From: Parasegetibacter sp. NRK P23
Lineage (GTDB): Bacteria; Bacteroidota; Bacteroidia; Chitinophagales; Chitinophagaceae
Length of the DNA stretch: 64,000 nucleotides
Direction of reading: 5' to 3'
NCBI RefSeq assembly: GCF_023721715.1
Contig: NZ_JAMDLG010000001.1
Location: forward strand, 2,023,784-2,087,783
In this document: positions 34,101-41,101 of the stretch, piece after piece
How positions within the stretch are numbered: the stretch's first letter is position 1
Layout of the letters: every line of letters starts with the position of its first letter
The notes under the pieces: model-generated
Database searches by the model: none
Told to the model about the DNA's origin: nothing
What the model saw: the letters and a program-made list of their open reading frames with translations, nothing else
Program-made: the position numbers and the translations under genes

Positions 34101-34697
34101 GTTGATCTCAAAAAGCAGGTCCTCGATCCGGTTCAGGTCCTGTTCCGTGGCATCCAGTTTTTGTTTGGCTTCTTTCTTCCTCGTTTTGTAAATGGAAATG
34201 CCCGCGGCCTGCTCCAGCATTCTGCGGCGGCTGTTGTCTTTATCTTTAATGATGTCGTCCACCATACCCAGTTCGATGATCGCGTAGGAATCGGTGGAAA
34301 CACCGGTATCCATGAACAGGTTGTGGATGTCTTTCAGACGACAGGAAACATCATTCAATCTGTATTCACTTTCCCCGCTCTTATAGAATTTCCGGCTGAT
34401 GGTTACCGTATTGAATTCGGTGGGCAGCAGGTTCTTGGTATTTTCAAAGGTGAGCGACACTTCAGCCAATCCGCTCGCCGAACGGGTTCTAGAACCGTTG
34501 AACACCAGGCTTTCCAGGTTCTCGGAGCGGAGGTTGCTGATCTTGTGTTCACCGATCACCCAACGGATGGAGTCAACAATATTGCTCTTTCCGCAGCCAT
34601 TCGGTCCAACAATACCGGTGATGTTCTGGTCGAAATTCACGACGGTCTTATCGGCAAAACTTTTGAATCCCTTGATTTCTAAACTCTTTAATCGCAC
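31179..34697 (-). CDS. smc: Chromosome segregation ATPase SMC
   Basis: A 1172-residue structural maintenance of chromosomes protein. Walker A is GPNGCGKSN (residues 31-39); long coiled coils flank a hinge at about 510-660 (PESVKFLHKNPNWNHTAPIL onward, with LTGGSVGLFEGKKIG); the ABC signature is TITQLSGGEKTLTATAM and Walker B is PFCILDEVDAPLDDANV. Length and order are normal for bacterial SMC. The first ATG gives MRLKSLEIKGFKSFADKT, the standard start. No scpA or scpB is in the window. A terminator follows at 31049-31078. Confidence 0.96.
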   Translation of the reverse strand: MRLKSLEIKGFKSFADKTVVNFDQNITGIVGPNGCGKSNIVDSIRWVIGEHKISNLRSENLESLVFNGSRTRSASGLAEVSLTFENTKNLLPTEFNTVTISRKFYKSGESEYRLNDVSCRLKDIHNLFMDTGVSTDSYAIIELGMVDDIIKDKDNSRRRMLEQAAGISIYKTRKKEAKQKLDATEQDLNRIEDLLFEINNQLKSLENQAKKAEKFYEIKKEYKEVSIELAKAALEGFNITYRELNQQQDEETDKKTKLEAEIALEEAAVEQEKVGFIEKERALQSMQHEFNDLLQTLRTKENEKNLASQKLHYLRERETSLKEFLEKADGQLKGLEESIEFTGQQIEEGEGVLETLQFNLDDMRDAVDAKRRSFDEKRVAIDDIRKASQQIQRNQFEAEKKVAVADTSIQNLQRSIQLLTEENAQRAEQVKTLEVEKQEKEKELAEKKTSLADLQQQHENTKEQILQTQGELEELRNQLAEENRKLDARKNEHALLKSLIDSMEGYPESVKFLHKNPNWNHTAPILQDIIYVKEEFRAAVENVLEPYLNYYIVENLEEGLTAVHLLDNNKKGKANFFLLDQVKEAGAGAEQPEGTIPALQVIEVEDKYKPLAQHLLGNVFIAQDEAALQLNGGKVILEKTGKYVKGQYTLTGGSVGLFEGKKIGRAKNLEKLQEQIDAQQIVVDNLKATIQSKHNQVIAFNEQLKEQAIKQTQEEISRLTNQVFALQNKIENLSAQQQSSTQRLQEQEANIARTNQEVEHVREALLRLTDEWEQVNEKMIALEADYTAAEQAYNQASAQFNDYNLQVTRQQSKVNALKQELVFKRNQIADLKSQIEQNAAQQASTAENIQESAELFENASQALLELMQRKETEEKKLNEADQAYYNLRNVLNEKETALRQKQKVKDQMEHAMSEIKDRLNELKLQLASMKERLSVEFRVNLDDIIDQDRTGNVPLEDLQASAERMKKRLENMGEVNPTAIEAFQEMKKRYEFILEQKNDLVTAKESLLQTIQEVEATANQKFLDTFNQVKENFIKVFKALFTEEDQCDMILENPENLAETGIDIIAKPKGKRPSTITQLSGGEKTLTATAMLFAIYLIKPAPFCILDEVDAPLDDANVGKFTNMIRKFSETSQFIIVTHNKMTMSAVDVIYGVTMQEPGVSKLVPVDFRGLN

Positions 34698-34778
34698 AGT
34701 ACTTCAGTTTTTCAGGATGGCAAATATAATTTTTAGAACGGGTACCCCCTATGCCCTATCCCGCTAGTTATTCCATAG

Positions 34779-34822
34779 TTATGCACGGATTGTTCACATT
34801 TCAACTAAACAAATGTGGATAA
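34779..34822. other. Cluster of DnaA-box-like 9-mers
   Basis: TGTGGATAA (34814-34822) is the exact reverse complement of the consensus DnaA box TTATCCACA. TTATGCACG (34779-34787) and TTGTTCACA (34790-34798) are near matches. All three lie within 44 nt of the 233-nt smc-arginase divergent region, whose other content is unremarkable. Confidence 0.4.
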
Positions 34823-34930
34823 ACCCCGGACACGAATGAACTGAAAGTTAAATATGACATGGTACTGAACACATTGTGTTTATCTCCGGGGGAATACCTA
34901 CCTTAGCCGCACGGTTGCTAACTAAGTTTT

Positions 34931-35878
34931 ATGAAGAACATCAAACTGATAGAAGTGCCCTCCGAAATCGGAGCCGGTACCAGAGGAGCGAGCCTGGGGG
35001 TGGATGCCATTAAGATCGCCGCATTGGATTTCATGAGTAATTTTTTCGTGCATTTTCCTTCGGAAAAGATTCCGCATGAAAATAAATTATTATTTGAACC
35101 TATTGAAAGTCCGTACGCGAAACGCATCAACGGGCTGCTCACCATGTACGAAAGGGTGAGTAAAGCCGTAAGCGAAACCATTTCCAATAATTTTTTCCCG
35201 GTGGTCCTCAGTGGCGATCACAGCATTGCCGGGGCCACGATGGCGGGTATCCGCATTGCGAAGCCCAAGTCTAAACTCGGGGTGATCTGGATCGATGCCC
35301 ATGCCGATCTGCACACACCTTATACAACACCTTCCGGGAACCTGCATGGCATGCCATTGGCCGTTGCGTTGGATGAGGACAATGAAGACTGCAAACACAA
35401 CAAGCTGGACGATACCACAGCCGATGCCTGGAACAAACTGAAACGTTTTGGCAAGATTCATCCAAAGGTAATGCCGGAAGACCTGGTATTCATTTCCCTG
35501 CGCGACTATGAAAAGGAAGAAAAATACCTGATTGAAAAACACGGCATCAAGGTGATCACCACCAATGAAGTGCGGAGAAAAGGGCCGGAAAGTATTGTCC
35601 GTTCTGTACTGCGTTACCTCAGTTCCTGCACGGATATTTATGTGAGCTTTGATGTGGATTGTTTAGACGCATCCATCTCCCGCGGAACGGGAACACCGGT
35701 TGGCAATGGGTTGCGCGAGCGCGAAGCCGAAGACCTGGTATCGAAATTTATGCAGAACCGGAAGATATGTTGCTTTGAAGTAACGGAAGTGAATCCGACA
35801 TTGGACAGGGAAAACCTGATGGCGGAAATCGCGTTCAACATTCTGCAACGCAGTGTGAATGTGCTGATGGTGAACTGA
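34931..35878 (+). CDS. rocF: Arginase (ureohydrolase family)
   Basis: A 315-residue Mn-dependent ureohydrolase. Metal-ligand motifs in order: SGDHSIAGAT, WIDAHADLHTP and SFDVDCLDASISRGTGTPV. The SGNLHGMPLA block after DAHAD is the substrate loop characteristic of arginases rather than agmatinases or formimidoylglutamases, so hydrolysis of arginine to ornithine and urea is the best call. It is a single gene, divergent from smc and only 3 nt from the convergent tail-sheath gene. Confidence 0.85.
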   Translation: MKNIKLIEVPSEIGAGTRGASLGVDAIKIAALDFMSNFFVHFPSEKIPHENKLLFEPIESPYAKRINGLLTMYERVSKAVSETISNNFFPVVLSGDHSIAGATMAGIRIAKPKSKLGVIWIDAHADLHTPYTTPSGNLHGMPLAVALDEDNEDCKHNKLDDTTADAWNKLKRFGKIHPKVMPEDLVFISLRDYEKEEKYLIEKHGIKVITTNEVRRKGPESIVRSVLRYLSSCTDIYVSFDVDCLDASISRGTGTPVGNGLREREAEDLVSKFMQNRKICCFEVTEVNPTLDRENLMAEIAFNILQRSVNVLMVN

Positions 35879-35881
35879 CGT

Positions 35882-37297
35882 TCAGGAAGGCTGCATCGTG
35901 CTGGTAATCCGGAAAATTATAAATTCCGCGGGTCGCACTGCTGCAAGGCCAATTTGGATAATCATTTTCCCTTCCAGGATGTCCTGCGCGGTCATGGTTT
36001 GGTGCAGGCCGCATTGCACAAAATAAGCCTGTTCTGGTTTTGCGCCCATCAAGGCGCCTTGTCTCCATAGACCAGAAAGAAAATTTTCGACCATACCTTT
36101 CACTTTCAACCAGGTATTGGCATCATTCGGTTCAAATACGAATTGCTGTAATGCTTTGGTACAACTTTCTTCCACCATCATGCACAAACGCACAACCGGA
36201 ATATAGCGCCATTCATTGTCGTTCCCGGCCAGTGTTCTCGCACCCCATACCAATATACCTTTTCCGGTGAATGCGCTGATACAATTGATGGATTTTCCTT
36301 CGTCTGCATCAACATTAAACAGGTCGCGCATGTCAGCGCTCAACTGCATGGTAAGCCCGGTTACACCTTTTAACGCCACATTGGCCGGCGCTTTCCAAAC
36401 GCCACGATGGGCATCGGTTGCGGCGTAAGCACCGGCAACGGCGGCCGATGGGGGCAACACTAGAGGGAACCGCGCAAGCGCCAATTTCATTTTTTTGTAG
36501 AGAACAGGATCCTTTTCCCGGAATGCATGCATTGGCTGACGATGCGTTTTCCCTTTCTGCGAAATAGTGACCATCACGCTCGTTTCGTCGTAAATGTATT
36601 GCACCGAGGTGATCAGATTGGGGAAATAGGCTGCGCCGAATTTGAGCGATACCGCCCCGATTCCTTCCCGGAAGTTTCTGGCAATTGACGGTGCATCTGA
36701 AGCAGCCCCCTCGCCTGTTTCATGCAGGTCAACAATACAAAAACGGTCGCGTAACCTGGCGCACAGCGCCAGTGCCTGATCGATGAGCGCGTAGTGCGCT
36801 GCTTCTTCCATCCGCTGCGCTTCGGGGAAAAGAATCAAAGCTGGCGCATCCACACTTTCCAGTGCATGAAGGGCCAAAAGCATATTATCCAGTTCAATCG
36901 GCTCATTGCCCGTGCTGAAACTACCGGCGGAAACCACATAACATGCGCCTCCTCCATTCATGAAATACAATTGCAGCGCGTAATACAGCAGGTGATTGTT
37001 CGGCTTCCCGTTAAAACTTACATGCACTTCACCTGCCCCTCGTATCATTTGCCGGGGTCGTGTTGTAACTGTGAGCTGAAGGTTCATTTCGGGAGCCGCG
37101 CTGCCAAACATCGTTTCAAATTCAACCAGCGAGCTGATTCGTGTGGGGATGCCTGTAAGATCGGCGCCGTCCCTGTCAACGGCTTTCATAGTATAACCTA
37201 CATAAGCGGGAACCGCTGTGGGTACGGCGTTTATACCCGGCGGGAAGTAGGGTGTTTCTTCAATATACACACCTGGCGTTTTGTAATCGGGTGGCAT
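35882..37297 (-). CDS. Contractile phage-type tail sheath protein
   Basis: A 471-residue protein of the phage tail sheath family. The N-terminus (YKTPGVYIEETPYFPPGINAV) and the AVPAYVGYT segment are the standard sheath start; the C-terminus (WRYIPVVRLCMMVEESCTKA, then ...QFVFEPNDANTWLKVKGMVENFL) matches the sheath C-terminal domain that forms the inter-subunit mesh. In Bacteroidota such genes usually belong to extracellular contractile injection systems. Here no tube, baseplate, spike or AAA+ gene is next to it. It starts 14 nt after the RfbD-like gene, so the two may be cotranscribed. Frame and ends look intact. Confidence 0.85.
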   Translation of the reverse strand: MPPDYKTPGVYIEETPYFPPGINAVPTAVPAYVGYTMKAVDRDGADLTGIPTRISSLVEFETMFGSAAPEMNLQLTVTTRPRQMIRGAGEVHVSFNGKPNNHLLYYALQLYFMNGGGACYVVSAGSFSTGNEPIELDNMLLALHALESVDAPALILFPEAQRMEEAAHYALIDQALALCARLRDRFCIVDLHETGEGAASDAPSIARNFREGIGAVSLKFGAAYFPNLITSVQYIYDETSVMVTISQKGKTHRQPMHAFREKDPVLYKKMKLALARFPLVLPPSAAVAGAYAATDAHRGVWKAPANVALKGVTGLTMQLSADMRDLFNVDADEGKSINCISAFTGKGILVWGARTLAGNDNEWRYIPVVRLCMMVEESCTKALQQFVFEPNDANTWLKVKGMVENFLSGLWRQGALMGAKPEQAYFVQCGLHQTMTAQDILEGKMIIQIGLAAVRPAEFIIFRITSTMQPS

Positions 37298-37311
37298 AAC
37301 AGCAGTTTATT

Positions 37312-38184
37312 TTAGAGAAAATCCCATAAACTTTGTGGGGCATACCCCAGTTCGCGCTTCGCTTTTTCTATTACGAAAATTGTTTCCCGCGGGCGCTTTG
37401 CGGGTTGTGTGAACTCCTTTTCCGTAACAGGCGTAATAAGGATTTGATCAAGGTGATGCCGCTTCGCGATAAAAACGGCTATTTCATAAGGCGAGGCTGC
37501 ATCTTTACCGGAAATATGGAAAATACCCTGTGCTTTTTGTTGTGCGGCGAGCAGGATTCCCCTTGCCAGATCATGCACCAAAGTGGGTGTTCTGAGCTGG
37601 TCGGACACGACTTTGATGGGTTGATGCGTTTTTAGCGCATTCAGTACCCACGATGCGAGCGTACTCCGTGTGCCCTCGATCGCGTTTCCGAGTACGAGCA
37701 CCGTTCTTACAATGCACCATTCACCTGGATAATCCATTACGGCTTTCTCCGCAGCCAGTTTACTGCTGCCGTAATAATTTACGGGATCAGGCAATGCTGT
37801 TTCATCATAAGGTCCATCGTTGCCGCTGAATACAAAATCGGTAGAAACATACAGGAAATAAGCATTTACGGCTTTTGCGGCGTCCAGCAGGAAGCGTGTG
37901 GCGGTTACATTTACGTTCCAGCATTCAATCGGGTTTATTTCCGCCTGGTCCACCTGCGTAATAGCGGCGGCGTGTATAATAATGTCCGGCCTTTCTTTCA
38001 GCACCAGATCTGTAACGGCAATAGCATCCGTTATATCGAGCGGAACGTAGGTCCAGCTGGCAGGACGCATCCTTGCGGCGCCTTTTCCTGTGGCCACCAC
38101 GTCAAAATCCTCCGCACTGAATTGCTGCAACAGGTATTGCCCTAAAAGCCCGTTCGCGCCGGTAATCAAAACTTTTCTTTGCAT
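37312..38184 (-). CDS. RfbD-like SDR (dTDP-4-dehydrorhamnose reductase family)
   Basis: A 290-residue extended SDR. NAD(P)-binding loop ITGANGLLGQYLLQQF (residues 6-21); catalytic YGSSKLAAEKAV (YxxxK) near 137; FLYVSTDFVFSGNDGPYDE is the typical RfbD active-site strand. It probably reduces a nucleotide-linked 4-keto sugar, but no rfbA, B or C gene is nearby, so the substrate may differ. It precedes the sheath gene by 14 nt. Confidence 0.8.
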   Translation of the reverse strand: MQRKVLITGANGLLGQYLLQQFSAEDFDVVATGKGAARMRPASWTYVPLDITDAIAVTDLVLKERPDIIIHAAAITQVDQAEINPIECWNVNVTATRFLLDAAKAVNAYFLYVSTDFVFSGNDGPYDETALPDPVNYYGSSKLAAEKAVMDYPGEWCIVRTVLVLGNAIEGTRSTLASWVLNALKTHQPIKVVSDQLRTPTLVHDLARGILLAAQQKAQGIFHISGKDAASPYEIAVFIAKRHHLDQILITPVTEKEFTQPAKRPRETIFVIEKAKRELGYAPQSLWDFL

Positions 38185-38271
38185 GTTTTCCGATTCAATT
38201 ACAATTTTACTGAATATTATCGGCCCGGGCTGTTTACAAAAAGATCAAGTACAGGTTCGCCTAAGAAATCG

Positions 38272-38299
38272 TTTGATTCAATTCATTTCCTTATTTTTG
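38272..38299 (+). promoter_or_regulatory. Candidate promoter for pfkA
   Basis: TTTG (38272-38275) and TATTTTTG (38292-38299), a perfect -7 element, with a spacer of 16 nt, shorter than in the other cases. Start of transcription near 38306 would leave a leader of about 80 nt. Confidence 0.45.
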
Positions 38300-38385
38300 G
38301 GGCTTCGCTGAATTCTGATGAGATATTTTTTAAAGAATCCCAGTAATCATTAGAATTCGTTGAATTAAACCCGAGAATTATTGAC

Positions 38386-39366
38386 ATGGAAAAGAAAGTG
38401 ACCAAAATTGGCGTAATGACCTCCGGTGGCGATTCACCAGGCATGAACGCCGCGGTAAGGGCCGTAGTGCGTACCGGACTGTATCATGGAATGGAAGTAT
38501 TCGGGATCATGAGAGGATATGCCGGTTTAATTGAAAATGATATTTTTCCCATGCACTCCAAAAGCGTGGCGAACATCATACAAAGGGGCGGAACCATCCT
38601 GAAGACCGCCCGCTGCAAAGAATTCCTGGAACACGAAGGGCGAAAAAAAGCCTACGAAAACCTCAAAAAGCACGGCATTAACGGATTGGTGGTAATTGGT
38701 GGTGACGGTTCTTTTAAAGGCGCCCAGAAGTTCTCCAATGAATTTGACATCCCCTGTATCGGACTTCCCGGTACCATTGATAAGGATATCGCCGGAACCG
38801 ATTTTACGATCGGTTTCGATACTGCTGTAAACACGGCAGTGGAGGCCATCGATAAAATCCGTGATACCGCGGATGCACACGACCGCCTCTTCATCATCGA
38901 AGTAATGGGACGCGACGCAGGTTATATCGCCCTGCACAGCGGTATCGCCACAGGCGCGGAGCATATCCTGATTCCTGAAAAGAAAACGGATATCGACCAC
39001 CTTATTTCTTCCCTCCAGGAAAAAGAAAAAAGGCAGAAACTGGTGAACCTGGTGGTAGTGGCTGAAGGTGATGGCTTCGGCGGCGCCGAAGAAGTGGCCA
39101 AACTCGTGAAGGAAAAACTGAACGCCGATACGCGTGTTTGTATCCTCGGACACATCCAGCGTGGTGGCGCACCCAGCTGCCTCGACAGGCTTATCGCGAG
39201 CAGAATGGGCTACTCCGCAGTAGAGTGCCTGATGGAAGGAAGGCACAACGTGATGGTGGGGATCGTTAACAACAAAATGAGCTACACCCCACTCGACAAG
39301 GCCGTGAAAGCCAAACAAAAGATCGGGGACGACTGGATGAAGATTGTAAAAATATTGGCATCCTAA
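38386..39366 (+). CDS. pfkA: ATP-dependent 6-phosphofructokinase
   Basis: A 326-residue phosphofructokinase that makes fructose 1,6-bisphosphate in glycolysis. MTSGGDSPGMNAAVRAVVR is the ATP-site start; GGDGSFKGAQKF carries the Gly that marks ATP (not pyrophosphate) specificity; PGTIDKDIAGTDFTIGFDTA carries the catalytic Asp; MGRDAGYIAL and HIQRGG are sugar-site motifs. Length is normal for bacterial ATP-PFK. A terminator follows at once and pyk comes 90 nt later on the same strand, so the two glycolytic genes are neighbours but probably separate transcripts. Confidence 0.95.
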   Translation: MEKKVTKIGVMTSGGDSPGMNAAVRAVVRTGLYHGMEVFGIMRGYAGLIENDIFPMHSKSVANIIQRGGTILKTARCKEFLEHEGRKKAYENLKKHGINGLVVIGGDGSFKGAQKFSNEFDIPCIGLPGTIDKDIAGTDFTIGFDTAVNTAVEAIDKIRDTADAHDRLFIIEVMGRDAGYIALHSGIATGAEHILIPEKKTDIDHLISSLQEKEKRQKLVNLVVVAEGDGFGGAEEVAKLVKEKLNADTRVCILGHIQRGGAPSCLDRLIASRMGYSAVECLMEGRHNVMVGIVNNKMSYTPLDKAVKAKQKIGDDWMKIVKILAS

Positions 39367-39374
39367 AATACTAC

Positions 39375-39409
39375 GGGGCAGCCGGCTGATGTGTCGCCTG
39401 CCCCTTTTT
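39375..39409 (+). terminator. Terminator between pfkA and pyk
   Basis: GGGGCAG (39375-39381) and CTGCCCC (39398-39404) pair perfectly, followed by TTTTT (39405-39409). It also shows that an upstream in-frame start for pyk at 39391, inside this hairpin, is unlikely. Confidence 0.75.
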
Positions 39410-39456
39410 CATGCAAGATTGATTATCGTACGCAACAACTCAAACAAACACAGAAC

Positions 39457-40944
39457 ATGTCAAAACACGTAGAAAAGTACCTGCACAAGCAGATGGACCG
39501 CGAAGCAGGAAAAGAGCACACCATCCACCGCACCAAAATCGTGGCAACAGTGGGCCCGGCCTGCGATACCTACGAAAAACTCCTTGAACTGGTGAGGGCA
39601 GGCGTGAATGTATTTCGCCTTAACTTCTCTCATGGTTCACATGAAGACAAAGCAAAGATCATTGAGCATATCCGCAACATCAATAAAACCGAACCTTACA
39701 CCATCGCCATCCTGGCCGACCTGCAAGGGCCGAAACTCCGCGTGGGCGAAATCCAGGGCGGTGCCATGGAAGTGAAAGCCGGTGATGTACTCACTTTTAC
39801 TTTCGAAAAATGTGTAGGCACCATGGAAAAAATCTATGTGTCCTACCCTAACCTCCACCAGGATGTGAAGATCGGTAACATCATCCTCATTGATGATGGT
39901 AAGATCGAAGTGAAAGTAGTTGAAATCACTCCTACCAACGATGTGAAAGTGGAAGTAACGCTGGGCGGTATCCTTTCTTCTAAAAAAGGCATCAACCTTC
40001 CCGATACAAAAGTTTCACTGCCCGCTCTCACGACCAAAGACCTGGAGGACCTCGAATTTATCCTTACACAAAATGTAGACTGGATCGCACTTTCCTTTGT
40101 TCGCGATGTGAAAGACATCACCAGCCTGAAGACCAGGCTCACGGAAGCGAAAAGCAAGGCCAAAGTGATCGCCAAAATCGAAAAGCCAGAAGCGCTTAGA
40201 AATATCCGCGACATCATCATCGAATCAGATGCCATCATGATCGCCCGCGGCGACCTGGGTGTGGAAGTACCCGTTGAAAAGGTGCCCATGATCCAGAAAG
40301 ACCTGATCCGCAAATGTATCCACCGCGCCAAGCCCGTGATCGTGGCCACCCAGATGATGGAAAGCATGATCGACCGCGTGAAGCCCAACAGGAGTGAAAT
40401 CACCGACGTGGCCAACGCCGTGCTGGAAGGCGCCGACGCGGTGATGCTATCCGGTGAAACCGCTACAGGTCAACACCCGGCACTTGTGGTAAGCACCATG
40501 AAGAAGATCATCATGGAAGTGGAAGCCACAGAATACAACTACAACAGGGAAGACGACCTGGCACCGCAGCCCCACTCCCCTTCTTTCCTCAGCGACGCCA
40601 TCTGCTACAACGGTTGTAAAATCGCCAAAGATGTTCATGCTGATGCGTTGATTGGGATGACGCAGTCTGGTTATACGGGTTTCATGCTCTCCAGCTATCG
40701 TCCTAAATCACCATTGTACATCTTTACAAAAGAACGTACATTGGTGAACCAACTCAGTTTGAGCTGGGGTGTACGTGCCTTCTATTATGATGAAGAAGAA
40801 AGTCTGGATGATATCATCTCCGACCAGATCGAGATTTTGAAGGAACGCGGCTTCCTGAAAACAGGTGATGTGGTGATTAATACAGGTAGTACGCCGGTGA
40901 AGATGCATTTGCCGACAAACGTGTTGAAGATTACGAAGTTGTAG
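39457..40944 (+). CDS. pyk: Pyruvate kinase
   Basis: A 495-residue pyruvate kinase, which transfers phosphate from PEP to ADP. Motifs: HRTKIVATVGPACDTYEKL, VFRLNFSHGSHEDK, LADLQGPKLRVGE and the catalytic-Lys/Mg block IAKIEKPEALRNI ... MIARGDLGVEVP; VATQMMESM follows. The ATG at 39457 gives MSKHVEKYLHKQMDREAGKE; the short N-terminal extension before the barrel is common in the phylum. Transcription is preceded by the pfkA terminator and closed by hairpins at 40956 and 41048. Confidence 0.95.
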   Translation: MSKHVEKYLHKQMDREAGKEHTIHRTKIVATVGPACDTYEKLLELVRAGVNVFRLNFSHGSHEDKAKIIEHIRNINKTEPYTIAILADLQGPKLRVGEIQGGAMEVKAGDVLTFTFEKCVGTMEKIYVSYPNLHQDVKIGNIILIDDGKIEVKVVEITPTNDVKVEVTLGGILSSKKGINLPDTKVSLPALTTKDLEDLEFILTQNVDWIALSFVRDVKDITSLKTRLTEAKSKAKVIAKIEKPEALRNIRDIIIESDAIMIARGDLGVEVPVEKVPMIQKDLIRKCIHRAKPVIVATQMMESMIDRVKPNRSEITDVANAVLEGADAVMLSGETATGQHPALVVSTMKKIIMEVEATEYNYNREDDLAPQPHSPSFLSDAICYNGCKIAKDVHADALIGMTQSGYTGFMLSSYRPKSPLYIFTKERTLVNQLSLSWGVRAFYYDEEESLDDIISDQIEILKERGFLKTGDVVINTGSTPVKMHLPTNVLKITKL

Positions 40945-40955
40945 CCTCACCCCAA

Positions 40956-40977
40956 CCCCTCTCCCTTGGGAGAGGGG
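40956..40977. repeat. Perfect 10-bp GC-rich palindrome after pyk
   Basis: CCCCTCTCCC (40956-40965), a TT loop and GGGAGAGGGG (40968-40977), 11 nt after the pyk stop. The flank CTCACCCCAA before it makes this look like the widespread CTCACCCCAACCCCTCTCCC intergenic repeat, here without its right flank. Confidence 0.6.
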
Positions 40978-41047
40978 CAACACAGGTTTGTGTTGCTTTA
41001 TTCGAGATGATGGGCTCTGTTGAGATGTAACTTTATAGTGCATAAAT

Positions 41048-41082
41048 AAAAAATCCCCTGGTAGTTTACCAGGGGATTTTTT
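41048..41082. terminator. Bidirectional terminator between pyk and the Prc gene
   Basis: A perfect 16-bp stem with a GTT loop: AAAAAATCCCCTGGTA (41048-41063) and TACCAGGGGATTTTTT (41067-41082). Runs of six A and six T on the two sides make it a terminator for both convergent genes. Confidence 0.88.
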
Positions 41083-41101
41083 GTTGAAAGCCGTTGCGGT
41101 A

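Noticed and set aside
33705-34682. Plus-strand open frame of 325 codons
   Set aside because: Antisense of smc; Phe/Leu-rich translation mirrors the coiled-coil codons.
39391-39456. Upstream extension of pyk
   Set aside because: Lies within the pfkA terminator hairpin; the pyruvate kinase fold starts after the ATG at 39457.
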